Positions 13,778-33,362 of a stretch of DNA of 64,000 nucleotides are shown one piece after another. Each line of letters starts with the position of its first letter. Position 1 is the first letter of the stretch. The notes under the pieces were generated by a model that saw only the letters and a program-made list of their open reading frames with translations, was not told where the DNA came from and ran no database searches. The position numbers were made by a program, and so were the translations under genes. This stretch comes from Cheilinus undulatus (taxonomy: Eukaryota; Chordata; Actinopteri; Labriformes; Labridae): NCBI RefSeq assembly GCF_018320785.1, contig NC_054865.1:33294398-33358397 (forward strand). Direction: 5' to 3'.

Positions 13778-14500
13778 CACAGTGCCTATGAAACTTTTTA
13801 ACCCTTGGAGGTTTTAATCTTTTATTGATTTTATATATCAGTCATGGTCAATGAAATTAGGCCTTTTTGCCCAGCCATGTTACAAAAAAACCTCTTTAAT
13901 GTCAAATTTAAAAAAACATGTAATGTAAAAGAAATGACTGCATAAATATTCACCCCTTTTTAAGTGTCTTACTTAATTCAACAGAGGCCCAGCCAGTTGG
14001 AGCCAGAGGTCTCACAGTAAGTGAAATGGTGGTCCCTTGAGTGCATTAAATGTATGACTTAAGTATAAAGACCCTGTGTCTATCAGGTTCAGTCACTGGT
14101 TAGTCAGTATTCCTGGCAACCATTACATCATGAAGACAAAAGAACACTCCAATCAACTCAGAGCAAAGTTTTTGAAAAGTATGTCAGGGGATTGACACTA
14201 AAAAGAATTTCAAGGTATTTATCATCTGAACTGAGTTCAGTTAAATCCAACATCAAGAAATGGAAGGAACATGGCACACATGCAAATCTGCTTGGATCAG
14301 GCTGTCCTCACAAACTGAGTGATCGTGCAAGAAGGAGACTAGTGAGAGAGGCCACCATGACACCTATGATTACTCTGAAGGAGTTACAAGCTTCAGCAGC
14401 GTAGATGGGAGAGACTCTGCATACAACGCCTGTTGCCCAGGTTCTTCACCAGTCAAAGCTTTATGTGAGAGTGCAAAGAGAAAGCCACTGTTGAAAAAAA
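13778..14500 (+). mobile_element. Outer Tc1/mariner remnant, 5' end and transposase N-terminus
   Basis: It begins with a Tc1-type end, ACAGTGCCTATGAAACTTTT, and continues with a transposase N-terminal region containing the helix-turn-helix signature (IKKWKEHGTHANLLGSGCPH, then RARRRLVREATMTPMITLKE). The frame contains stops, and the copy ends abruptly at about 14500 where a second element begins. I found no matching 3' half after 16715, so the rest is lost. Confidence 0.75.
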
Positions 14501-14606
14501 AAATCAGAGATGGAAAAAGTACCCTACGACTGTACTCAAGTAAAAGTGCAGGTACTTTGGTTAAAATCTGCTTAACTAGAAGTAAAAGTACAGCTCTAGA
14601 GATGTA

Positions 14607-16239
<1,633 letters not shown>

Positions 16240-17133
16240 CACTCAGGTCAAAGTAAAAAGTAAGTCAGGTAAAATTTACAGAGAAGGTACTTGTGATCCC
16301 AAAGGGGCTTTCAAGGTGAAACAAGATCTTTCCTTACAAGAGAATAACAAGAGAATATCGGTCTCCAACAAAGTTGTTTATTATAAGGTGTGACTTAACC
16401 TAAAGTGAAACGCAACAGGATGAAATGTGGGATCATTCTCGCACAATTTGCTACTGACCATCATGTGTTGTGGAAAGCAAACTTGAAAACATTTTCTTGT
16501 TGTTGGCAGGAAGCTTAGTCCTCCTTGTTTTGGCTGTTAATGATTTTTTTTACTCAGTACTTAAGGATTTTTGAAATGTAACTTAGTACAATACTTCTCT
16601 CAAAATATACATAAGTAAAAGTAGTGATTTCAAAAACTACTCAAAATGTACAAGTACACAACAAAGCTACTCAATTATAGTTACTTGAGTAAATATGAGT
16701 TACTTTCCACCCCTGCATAGGATAACTATTGTCCAGTCAGTAAGAGGACAAGTCTGGGACAGAGAATTTCATTTCACCTCTTAATGGTGCTTTCAACACT
16801 AGCACTGGTTTTAGCGGTTGAAAAAAACATGGCAGCATCAAAATAAAATGCACCAAAAACAGGTCATTATAACGTCACTGCTAAAGCTTAAAGGAATTTA
16901 AGAAAAGGAGAACAAGGAAATAGACAGCCTGAACAACAACTAAACTTTCTTTGTTATGATTTAATAAAGTAGTTGCTCCTTGTCTTTCTTCATTGTTGCT
17001 TGTACAAGCCCCTTGCACAATGATTTTTAAAATGTGCTATGAAGATTTTTTTTACTGATACTATTATTGTGTTTTCTGTGTTTCCACTGTGTGCAACAAA
17101 GATGAAAGGAACAGAAAATAGATAAATATCTAT

Positions 17134-17819
17134 TTATTCATAGTACACAAAGGAGAAGTCATAAAATCCTTTGCAGGTAGATGCAGTGGAGCTTTTGTGG
17201 TTGACATGTTTGACAAATTTGAGAGTTTCTTTGTCCCTGTAGATGAGGGCGAGGGAGTTGTCTTCTGGATACACTGTGAGAAGCTGTGAGGAGAAAACCA
17301 AAGCAATGATGAAAAAACCCACTGACTTAGGCATATGTACACTTCAAACTTTTCATTGTGATCAACACTCACCTCTTCATCCTCTTCATTAGCAACGTAA
17401 CAGGTGTAGCCCCCAAACTCTGACTGCCAATCTGTGCAGGAAAATGTTTCTTTAAAGTCACAATATTGACTGACACTCTTTTAATGTGTATGTGTGAGAG
17501 AGTTAAGACTCACCAGCACATTCAAAAGGCAAAATAAGGTCCAGAGCGTACTCTGCTTGTGCTGCCTCTCCATCGTGCAACAGAGTGTAGCTGCCATGAG
17601 ACCATCGACGAAGCTCACCGCAACATACAGGTGTGCTCAGCTCTGTACAAAATTTAAAAAAGTTAAAAACAGAAACAAAAATATTCACACCCGTGGCTGA
17701 TATGAACATGAACCTTTCTCTCTGCTTGTGTTTGCTGGTGTGTCAGTCGAAGATCCTGTTGCTTCTTCATCCTTTTTGCCTTTTTTCTCCTTCATCTCTT
17801 GATTTCCATCACCTTCATC

Positions 17820-17853
<34 letters not shown>

Positions 17854-20800
17854 GCAGGACACAGGTAGTGAAGCCGTAGGCCGGTGAAGTTGGAGAGAAG
17901 CAAGAAGAAAGACTCTGAATGAAGAAGCTCCCAGCATGCACTCACAATTGGTGGCAGAGTATCCAGAGAAGCCATCTCATAGCATCTGAAGGCACACAAA
18001 TACACATTATCATACTCTTAAAATATAAGACAAAAAACGTGAAATTTAAACGGCTAGAATGATCTGTGAGACATGCTCACCTCTTATTGGGCGGGCCTCT
18101 CTTTGTCCACTCTATCTGTGTGAGTCTCAGAGCTTCCTTCACCTCCCTGAACTTCTCCTCCTGTGTGACCAACACATCATATGACAACAGAAACAAGACT
18201 TGTCCAAGGCAGGAAAACTCAAATGAAAAGTTACCTTGAGAAAATCTTTGAGCTGGATTTCTGAGCTGTCCTCAAACTCTGTCTGAACCTGCTCTTGGTA
18301 GGATATGTCCAGGTAAACCGGATTGATCCATTCCAGCAGTAATGTTTCCTGTAAAGCCATATGTTAAAAGAATAGTTTGGCGTTTTAGGAACTACACTTT
18401 GATTTTATAAATGAAAGTCGGAAGAGAATATTTAAGTAAAGCAACAGAGTCAAATGCTCCACAGGTTTTTAACATTGTATGAACGCTGTTTTAACTGAAT
18501 ACAATGTAATGCAGCTTCACTGCATGCAAACATTAAACTATGAATATACAGGTGCATCTCAAAAATTTGATTATAGTGAAAAAGTCAATTTCCCCCCCTG
18601 CAATTTAATTCAAGAAATTACTTGAATTCAAGTAGTAACTTTTCCCCTCATGATGTCATGTGTAGAGTTAGCTCAGCCTCCAGGTTCGGTTGGTCTTCCA
18701 CGCTTTGAAGAAAGTTCTGCCCTGCCCTCCTCTCCTGATCCTCCTCTCAGCTGCCAGCTGAGAGAAGGATCAGGAGAGCCACATCCATTTCCTGAGAAGG
18801 ATGTATTTAGGGGCGGAGTCAGACAGCTCATTAAGACACAGAAACCGCTTGTTCTGAGCGGGGATGAAACTTGTGTTTTTTTTTAGACATGCAAAAATCC
18901 AATACTGGAGTGTTGTCAGCAAAAAACTTTACAGACATGTTTTGGGGACCTCTGAGACCAATATAAACTTGTCTTAAAGGGGTAAAATATGTGACCTTTA
19001 AATGATGAGCATGGAAGATACTCCTCTCATAATGTCAGTAGGTTACTCACTATCATTCAGCATTCTCCCTTTACAGTTCTGAAGCCCTGGTCATGTTTCT
19101 TGACACCAAAAAGGCTTTTTATCACCTTGAATGGCCTTATCGTTTCTTCACGATAAATTTGGCTTGGGAGATTACTTTATTAAATGGATTTGGATACCCT
19201 CTCAACTGTAATTACCAATGGGCTCAGGTCTAGCAGCTTTAATATTGACCAAGGTACTCATCAGGGCTGCCCCCTTCAGCCCATTATTGTTTGCCTTAGC
19301 TATGGAACCTTTGGCTGCAACCATAAGACAAGATGCCAGCATAAAAGGAATTTCTTTAAATAGAAAGGAGCATAAAATCTCTCTGTGTGCTGGCAATGTC
19401 CTGATCTTTTTTGCGTCACAATCAATTCCCAATATAATAAAGCTAATTAATAACTGTGGTTCTTTTTCTGTACATCTGTACATTTTTGTGTAGATCTGTA
19501 CAACCTAAACTTAAGTCCACTCCTACAAACTGATAAACGAGATTTAGACAGGTGGTGTAGTTTACTCCTCTTCCTTCTAGGTCAGATCCACTTGATTAAA
19601 ATTAATATCCTTTTGCGTCTTCTATTTTTTTTCCAAATATTTTCTATTATATTACCAAAGAAAATCATTGCACAGGTCAATAGTTCTATAATATAATTCA
19701 TTTGGGATAAAAAAAAAGACCAAGGTTGAGATACAGTTTTCTTTATTTAACCACTAAACAGGGTGGTTTAGCTGCACCCTCAATTACCTTTTACCAATTG
19801 GCCGTAAAATTTAAATTCCTTATGGAGTGGTTCATGGAGGACTCTAATTCCACCTGGCTTAGTTGTGAATCTGCTCTTTTGGATAGGATTCCCCTGCGAA
19901 ATTTACTTGATATCTCCACAGGAAAATTGTCTCTTCTATTTAATCTAAAAGACAACATTATTCCTAAGAATATGATGAATAATTGGCGATGAATTAGGAA
20001 CTTGAAGGTATACAGTTTATTATAATAAGTTTTCATTATTTACTCCTCTTCATGAAAACCCTGGTTTTCCCCCAGGCCTTCAGGCTGGTTTCACTGATTG
20101 GAGTCACCATGGTATTACAGTTGTTGTTGACTTAGTCAGATCAATCTTCACATTCCCACAAGTAAAAAACAAATTTGGAGTTCCAAATTCTGATTTCGTC
20201 AAATTTCTACAGGTTTTTAATTTTATTCAAACTAAGCTAAAGGAGTTTACTGGTGGCTTTGCAATTTCACCAATAGAATCCTTATCAATAGATAATGCAA
20301 ATTTTACACTTGTCACTAAACGACTACAGAAGACACTGTGTGGCCTTAAGGTGGGAAACTCTGACAGGGTTAAGGACAATGGGGAATCTGATTTGGGAAC
20401 TGTAATAGATCCAGAGGCCTGGAACGCCCTGTTTAACAGGCCCCAAGGTATCAGAGCATCTAATCCTGCATGGGAGAGATTTTACACAGACCTGAAGCAA
20501 GAGACAAAATGAACCCAAACATGTCAGACCTACGTCCTAAATGTCAAGCTTCTGTTGGTTCATTGTTTCATTGTTTGTGGAGTTGCCCTCACATTTAACA
20601 ATACTGGATTACAATTGTTCACCAGCTTGAACTTTTTTTAAGTGCCCTCTTCATTTGGGTGCTAGGACTTGTCTACTCGGACTAATGATATCATTTTTTA
20701 TGAAAGGAATCTTCTGCATATTCTTTTACATTCTGCTCAAAAATGCATTCTAGCGATGTGGATCATGGACAGAGCTTCCATACTTAATCAGTGGGTGAAT

Positions 20801-23800
20801 GCGGTTACAAGCATCATTCCACAGAAAGCTTTCTCCACAGCCCTAAAGATAAACCTTTATCAGACTTGGGATCCTTTCTTTGATTATCTTGGATCCATTA
20901 AATCTCAAAGGATGAGATCAGGATTGATTGACAGGGCCTGGAGAAAGTGACAGGGATTCACAGCTTAATAGGTTATTTTGATATAGTACACTTTTTTCCA
21001 CATCTCAAGGGTCAGCTATCTAACATAGATTTCCTAAACTTCCATGTTTTATTTTATCTATTTATTTATTTTTGTTGTAGGTTTTATTGCTGTGTTTGTT
21101 TTTTTAATCTGTCTGCTGTATCCTTTTTCAGCGATTTATAGAAGTAGTGCTGTGTAATGCAGTTATGTATACATCCATGCTTTGCAACATAAAAGTTCAA
21201 TAAAAATATGTTTTTAGAGAGAGAGCATGAACTCAACTTTTAAAGCCAATTTTCCTCATCTAGCTCTCAACAAGGAAGCAACGGAGTGTGTTTCCAACAA
21301 TGACCACGTCTTACATTTTTACAAATGTCTTTGTTCTTCTATGACCAGACTCACATCTCTAGGTAAGTGTGGATTTCGTAGAACTGCAGGCTCTATGTGG
21401 CGAGGGGGACGCTCCAAAGACGGTCCGTGGAACCAGCCGCTCAAGGACAGACGACACTTGTCCTGTGATAAAACTTCTGACACCTGAAAAAAAAAAACAG
21501 ACGTACCTTTTATTTTATCATCCCACCATTTCAGCTGCTTTTGGGTTAAAAACTGCTAAAATGGAGAAGGGGAGTTTCTCACCTGATGAAAGGAGACTGG
21601 AGAAACTTCAAACAGGACGAGTGTGTTCAAAGAGGGCACAAGAGACTTAAAGATACTCTGTGGTTGGAAGTTACCTGTCAAAAACGATGAAGGTTATACA
21701 GAGACACATGATGCATAAAACAAACACACACACACTCAAAGGGAAACTCACTGTCTGTTGTGTAAAGATCGAGCGTTCCTCCATCACTGCTCTGCCACGG
21801 AGGCACGACATACAGGATGAAGGCAACTCGTCTCCCCTCCAGTTCATCATCATGACATAAAAGCACATCTGGGAACAAGAAAGAAAGTTATGTTTACAAA
21901 ACCGAAAAGAAAACTTTAAAGAGGTAAGTCATCAAGGATCTGATATGAAAACCCCCTAAAACATACCAGTATTTCCTGCAGGATTTGAAATACTAAAGCT
22001 CACCTGTGTGTTCATATTTGGCACAGGAAATATCCACTGTGGGCTCCAGTTCAACCCCCAACACCTCCTCGAGCCAGGAGCGGAAAGGCCCAAAAAGTGC
22101 TGCCCTGAAAATACAGAAAAATGTGAGCTTCATTTTATTGTCTTGTATTGACAGTGACAATAATGCTGAAACCCTTAACCTTGTGTAAACCTCGGCGAGC
22201 ACACAGATTGTTTGACTGTACAAACCTGCCATGACATTTTGTTGTGACATAAATAATAGATGACCACAAGAGGAGACTGTTATTGTGTATCTAATTATGG
22301 GTTTTTATTCTCAAAGGGCTCTATTTCTTCAGCAGAGGAAGCACTATAAAATCACCAATAATTGATTTGAAGAAATTACATTTCTTTTCTCTAAACACAG
22401 CTTTTCCAAATTTTAACAGAATAGATGTATCATTTTCTCATAAAATAAAGGTTAGAATGTTATAAAATGTGGGAATGTATGAGTGCACCCATCTTTTATT
22501 AGTCCTGTTGTTCACTCTGTTAGCTAAATATGTGTTGGACTTTGTTCAAATACTGAGCCTCTGGTCAAGTGTGAAGCTCTAACTGCTCCATTATTCTACA
22601 TTAGCAGCTTTGTTTCTTGGCATTTGTTTGAAAGCACCAGCATTTATACTGCTGTAATAACTCCATGTATATTTTACTGTACAGTCCTGCCCTGCCAAAT
22701 GTAGGAGCTTTCAGCATCAAGAGCACTAAATTATTACATTAGCCTCTTTATCAGGAGGCTTATGTAATCTCTGGTGCCCCCTGGTGGATGAGATACACTA
22801 ACTCCAACCATTATCACTCCTGCACTCCTTTCCTTCCTGCAACCCATGTGATGTCCACCTTAAACTAATTTTAAACAATCAGATGATAAATAAAGTGATA
22901 CATATAAATCTTACATATCTGAAAAATATCTTATTTAATGAAGGAGAAACACGCTGTCTGAACTTGCACTGCTAAAAACTCTTAAACTGGAAAATTACCT
23001 TAAGAGAGTTGTTCAATTTAAGTAATGCACTTATTCCTAAATCAATAAAATGTCTGTATTTAGTACTTTTGAGTTCATCTAAAGCAGGGGTGTCAAACTC
23101 AAAGCCCAGGGACCAAATCCGCCCCAACTAACTTAGTTTGTTAAAGTTAGCATTCCCCCCTTGGTTTTCAAAGAGGATTTCTCATCTCATTTAACAACTG
23201 TTAATGTTTTAGATTTATGCTGTAGAATAATGATCATGCAAAGATAAGTATACTTAAATAATGATTATCAAGAACTAAATTGTTGGCAACTGTGGATAAG
23301 TAGTAGAGATGACCAACTCTCATTCAAAAAGTTGGCAGCTCAATTTCCAGATCCTGCAGGCAACATGATGGGGCGTACTCAGATTAAAGACTGAAACTGG
23401 CAGCTGCCAATGTGAAGTTATATAAGAATTAAATTATTTACAGAAGGGTACTTCATAGCATCCTCTGCCATCAGTGCACATGAATGGATGATTGTAACAT
23501 TTGATTTTCATCATACAGTGAAGTTGAATGATTTAAGACAGTATTGGGGGATTTACTTAACTGCATGTTCTAACCCTTAATTATCTGGCACTTTCCTTCT
23601 TTACACAGCCCAGTTTAGTGAGGCTAGTTGGCATTAATCAGTGTTTCCCAAACATTTTGACTGGTGACTCACTTTTTACAAGCCATTGCCACCCAATGAT
23701 TTCATTTTTTTGTAAGTTATTGCATATCAAGACTACCCTCTGTGCTGTACTCGGCTGGTTGGTTGAGCTGATGGCTGATGCTAGCTTGAGTAACTTTAAT

Positions 23801-26030
23801 TATGGCCACTCTCTGATCTTGACAACCACTTTATCTCTCTTCGTATGCTCAGGCCCTGGGCCTTCAGTAGCTGTCTGGTCAGGAACAATGCAGGGTTTTT
23901 TTCTTTCTTTCTTTCTTTTTTATTAGAAAAGCATCAGTAAGAGGGTGGAGAGGGTGAGTGTTATAGGGTGGATCCCACAACATGGTTATAATGTGCAGTG
24001 CAGAAATAAATATTGTAGCAAAGGAATTCCTAAAATTAATCTGGGGACCTGAAAAAATACCTCCCTCAACTCAACCGTGGGTCCTGAGTGGCTTAATTGA
24101 CTTCACTAAATGTAGTATTTTATTTCTTTGAGTGTTTGAGACCTTGTAAGTATTCAGTAATTTCTGCTTTTGAAATACACCATTCTCACTGTCAGTACAA
24201 AAATAGGGCTTACAGAATGAGACACTGACTACTGTTACCAATAAATGAAAGTTAAAATGAAGTGGTTCCTTTAATAAGGAAGAAAATATGGCACAATTTT
24301 CAAGGACAGAATGAGCTCTGTCTTATAAAAGCATGTCTACTTCTCAAAGCTCACACAATGAGAACTGCTGAAATAGTCACATGAACCACACATCTCTCTC
24401 TGCATTTGTCAATCGCTATCTTAAAAAAAAACATTTTGCACCAAAATATACAAAGTTTCTTTCGGTAAAACTTTACCTTAGTCCTGCAATATGTGGCTCT
24501 GTTCTCTTCTTTAAGTCATCTGACTAAAGGGAAAGAGCAACAGCATAAGTTTAGGCAATAACACAACACAAAACCATCAAACAATATCAGTAAGAAGATC
24601 GGTCTGATAGGCACCTGTTTGAATTTGTACAGATCATTTGATTTCTCATGGAAGTTCAGCCCCAGAAGTTCTCTCTGCAGGTTTTCTAAGAAGATCTCAC
24701 TTCTGAGAAAGTTTCTGATGATGCAGTGAGGAAAAGGGTGGCAGTCCAGCTCCAGATCCCCTGTGTCAGAAACAACAGATGATCTCTCCATGTAACAAAA
24801 GGTGAAATTTTGAAGCGTGTAATAATTACTAATGTGTTCAATTAGAAAACATTAGGGATTATACACGAAAGAATAACACAAAAACACATAACATTGCAAA
24901 ATAAAAACTACACTGTCCCTTTTACTCCTCAAATGGTGCCAGTTCATAACAGAATTGTATTGTGAAATGTATTTCAAGACCCTTTAAAAATGGAGCATGT
25001 CCAGATGGCAGTAAACTTAAAAAGTATCAGTGGCAAAGAAATGGAAAACGTTTTTAACAGGCAGAAAACTCAAACAGAACCAGACTCGTGTTAAATAGCC
25101 ATCTACTAAGGCGTGTTTAGTTTGGAGGGAGATTTCTGTAGGCTCTCAGCAGTCCAGGTCTTGGTTGTCCAAAAAGTAGTCCAAAAGGGGGCAGCTGGGC
25201 TTGGCTAGGTTAATCACATCGACTACCTTAACCTTTTTGGGTCAAACTTTGGCTAAGGGGAAGGAAAGCAAACAGAAAGATCAAGAAGACAAAGAAACCC
25301 ACTAAAATGTGTCACTCTTTTTCAAGGTAACTATTAAGCATGAGGTCTTCCTACATTAAAACAGATTAAATAAAGATTAAATTAAATCAACTGATAGTCT
25401 GCTATTAGACAGTCATTCTGTGCCAATAAGGGCAGTATAGAAATTTACTTCCATCAAATAAACTTTGAGTTTTTGATTGCAATGATTAAAAACACATGTA
25501 TGCTTCCTCCAGCAAATAATCAGTATAATCAATAATAATCAATGGTGCTTTAGTATTCATGAAAGGATGGAAAACAAAACATCACCACGTCAAAAAATCC
25601 TAACCTGAACTGATGATCTGTTACTTAATGATGGCTGTGATGGTTCTTTAAAACCATGGCCCAGTTATCTTATGTGTTTGGTTACTGTTTAGTTTATTGA
25701 AAATGGCATAGTTACAGATTAAAAGATTTTAAATAGGCCATAAAGTTGAAATGTAGTAGTTAGTTGGTTTTAGTTGATTACATGTCACTTATCTGAATAA
25801 GGGCTGTGTTTCTGATTGTCTGTCATTGAAATGACCCGTTCATCAGCTTCTATTATTTAAGTTCACTAACCCTGTTTGTATTGACTCCTCTGCCTCCATG
25901 CCTCCTTCACGGACCTCTTCACCTGCTCCTCTTCAATACCTGAACACAGTTCAGCTTTTTCCAGACTTGTTTTCTTCTTCTTCTTCTTTTCTGTTATTCC
26001 GCTCTCGTCTGAGAGCCGTTTAGAAGCCAT
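17134..26030 (-). CDS. ogfod1: OGFOD1, 2-oxoglutarate/Fe(II) prolyl hydroxylase (Tpa1 family)
   Basis: Hydroxylates a proline of ribosomal protein uS12 (RPS23) and affects translation and stress granules. Thirteen exons join in phase: 26030-25871, 24760-24615, 24523-24477, 22104-22004, 21868-21752, 21674-21583, 21483-21355, 18348-18235, 18160-18081, 17985-17714, 17642-17514, 17431-17373, 17283-17134. They give 1596 nt, 531 residues (human 542). The oxygenase domain shows the HxD iron ligands in [12 protein letters not shown] (H157, D159) and the distal histidine in SGWFHGPSL (H240). The C-terminal Tpa1 domain ends FVKHVNHK...DFSFVYYE. The N-terminus carries a lysine run, a likely nuclear or nucleolar signal. 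A ten-aspartate run lies at about residues 374-383. The exon 10 donor, GTTCAT, is weak. Confidence 0.95.
17821..17854 (-). repeat. ogfod1: Coding (GAT)n microsatellite, poly-Asp in OGFOD1
   Basis: A TCA/GAT trinucleotide array lies inside ogfod1 exon 10 and encodes ten successive aspartates, followed by EDEGDG. It falls in the acidic linker between the two halves of the protein, a segment that also varies in length between species. Confidence 0.85.
18349..21354 (-). other. ogfod1: ogfod1 intron between exons 7 and 8
   Basis: This is the longest ogfod1 intron. It carries a DNA-transposon end near 18553 (CAGGTGCATCTCAAAAATTT) and an antisense L1-type LINE from about 19050 to 21215. At 18640-18860 there is a GC-richer stretch with a short inverted repeat around AGCTGCCAGCT, not otherwise identified. 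Confidence 0.6.
19050..21215 (+). mobile_element. 5'-truncated L1-type LINE in an ogfod1 intron
   Basis: Plus-strand pieces read as the second reverse-transcriptase half of a fish L1 element: [12 protein letters not shown] (degraded FADD-region upstream motif), [14 protein letters not shown], then [20 protein letters not shown]. Later pieces resemble the C-terminal region, ending at about 20950. Frame shifts and stops are frequent. A possible AATAAA lies near 21199. It is antisense to ogfod1, the usual tolerated orientation for intronic LINEs. Confidence 0.8.
22105..24476 (-). other. ogfod1: ogfod1 intron between exons 3 and 4
   Basis: It contains transposon-end fragments near 23087 (CAGGGGTGTCAAACTCAAAG, a common fish hAT terminus) and near 23640 (GTGTTTCCCAAACATTTTGA), neither with a partner end that I could find. 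A CTTT microsatellite lies near 23900. A CTCF-like motif lies at 22771-22787. Confidence 0.5.
22771..22787 (-). promoter_or_regulatory. CTCF-type binding motif (intronic, ogfod1)
   Basis: The minus strand reads CCACCAGGGGGCACCAG, which fits the vertebrate CTCF core consensus CCASNAGRKGGCRS at essentially every position. Occupancy is not known from sequence. Confidence 0.55.
24761..25870 (-). other. ogfod1: ogfod1 first intron
   Basis: Bounded by an unusual but valid donor (GTTAGT after position 25871) and the acceptor before 24760. I see no element or conserved motif in this 1.1 kb stretch. Confidence 0.5.
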
Positions 26031-26165
26031 CGCTGAAGCCCTTTGTTTACAAATAACAGGTGAAAACGAGGAACACGTAGAAATTTGACAACATCCACGT
26101 TGGTAACGCGCTGCTGCTGTCAAACAACCCGTTTGTCGCGAGCGGATGACGTCAGGGTGGAAGCA
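26031..26165 (-). promoter_or_regulatory. ogfod1: ogfod1 promoter region with palindromic CRE
   Basis: Sequence upstream of the ATG is CpG-containing and holds a perfect cAMP-response element TGACGTCA at 26147-26154, about 120 bp before the start codon. The transcription start is not determinable by eye. Confidence 0.5.
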
Positions 26166-27339
26166 CCACTTGTGCCCTGAGTCAAGACTGTCAGGCAGTA
26201 TTGATAGAAGGTAGTAAACTTTTGCCTTTTAATGTGCAGAAATTGTCAGGAAATGTATATTCTTGTCTTTTTTTAACCAGGGTGTAACTTAAAAATAAAT
26301 AAATAAAATAGGCACCCAAAATAATGTTTTGAAAGTCAGTTTGCTAAATTATTAAAACAAAACACCATAGAGCCTCACATTTTTCAGTTTCATTTTGGTG
26401 ACATCTCTCCCTTCTTCCTTAATTTGATACATCTGCAACTTAAGAATGTAACTGGATATTTAGGGGAAAATAGCTTTGGATCTATGGCCAACAATTTAAT
26501 TATCTTTCACCAAGGAAAAGGGTAAAATTTGCCTTGAGTACAATTGAAATGTTCTGTCTTAAGAATTACATAAAGTCTTTTCTTGGATCTTAGCATACCA
26601 GTAACCTTTGTTTTAAGTGTTTGGTTATTTCGGTGTTGTGGCATTACAAGCTTTGCTTTTCCAAAACAATGAAAACTAAGTCAAAAACCATATACCTCTT
26701 ACATATTCTGACAAGAACATGGATATATAGTGTATGTTTTGCCACAAGCCTATTATGTAGCTCTATATGAGGTGCACTTAGGGTGATTTTTCATTTGCTG
26801 TTGCAGACAGTGTAAGATAGCCCATGGTTTGTCTGAGTTTCTGTGAACACAATAAGAGCTGAGAGAATGAATACAAATATATCATTAAGGCTATGCTCAC
26901 AAAATGACATGTCCATTTCCCTAAACTACCCTGATTATCTGACTTTACAAAACGCAGCTCTATTTCTTAGTCAGTAAAATGAGCAGTTGTTTCATTAAAA
27001 AATACTTCCAGAGGTCATGCCTGGGTTCAAATCCAACCTGTGGTTCCTTTCACACAGGTCAGTCCAAACTCATCCCTGTATCAGGCTCTATCCTGTCTTT
27101 TCTCTAACAAAAAGACATACAAAGCACAAAAGAAGAGCCATTTAAAATAATTTTGTAAAAACATTTCTGTTGTTAGATTTAAATAGCTACAAATACCACT
27201 GCTCATATCTCAGTTTACATTGTATTACTGACATCAAGAAAAAGGTGAGTTAGTCTTAATTTCTTTTATATTTACTTCAGAAGGTAATAAGTCTCATCTG
27301 CTTTTCTGCACTTTGTAAAAACATACTCAAAAGGACTGC
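26166..27339. other. ogfod1-nudt21 intergenic region
   Basis: This is the tandem spacer between the start of ogfod1 and the 3' end of nudt21. A degraded SINE-like piece lies around 27010-27110 (GGTTCAAATCCAACCTGTGG, box-B-like). Otherwise I see nothing. Confidence 0.45.
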
Positions 27340-27691
27340 TTTATTAAAAAGAAAACAAAACAGAGCATTATTACAGGTTAAAACAACAAGAAGTCAATGA
27401 TGTCATCTGTTAAATCCAACAACGGCCTCCACTGAAAGGACATAAAATCCCTTTCTGATTACAGACCCAAAAACTACAAAAACTAGCAGGTTTTTTTCAA
27501 AGATAAAAAAAAATAACAGACATATGACAATTTTCTTTCAACATTATAAACACCCCCTGTGAAACATGACAATGTTCTTTTGTGAAAGCTGAGCCAAAGA
27601 TAGGACATATTTTTCAGCACATTGTCCCTCGTCTTCACTCAAACAGAGCTGCACTCACGGAGACAGCTGGACGCTCTTCTTTACAATCAAG
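27340..27691 (-). other. nudt21: Probable nudt21 3' UTR
   Basis: It follows the nudt21 stop codon. A minus-strand AATAAA (plus TTTATT at 27340-27345) is the first clear polyadenylation signal, giving a UTR of about 350 nt. In mammals this gene uses several sites, so further ends are possible. Confidence 0.4.
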
Positions 27692-33142
<5,451 letters not shown>

Positions 33143-33362
33143 CTTTCACGTGAGCACGACGAAACTAAATCCACCTGTAGAAATAACTCAACTGGTATTT
33201 GTTTGGTAACAAGCTGAAATATCTAATTAGCAAAGAAATTCAGTGTATCACTACAGACCGTCCACAACAATTATTATCGTGGTTTGGATCTTATTCGGTC
33301 CTCCTCTTCCGGGTGAATATGCATTTTACGTGACACTCTCGACAGCGACCCCTGCTGGTGTG
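33143..33362 (-). promoter_or_regulatory. nudt21: nudt21 5' region with ETS-type and CTCF-like motifs
   Basis: The minus strand upstream of the ATG has ACCCGGAAGAGG (ETS-type GGAA core, about 33315-33304). Farther upstream it has CCAGCAGGGGTCGCT (about 33357-33343), which differs from a CTCF core at one position. Both are typical of housekeeping promoters, but binding is unproven. Confidence 0.4.

Noticed and set aside
17685-17887. His-rich frame on the plus strand over ogfod1 exon 10
   Set aside because: It is the antisense reading of the poly-Asp microsatellite.
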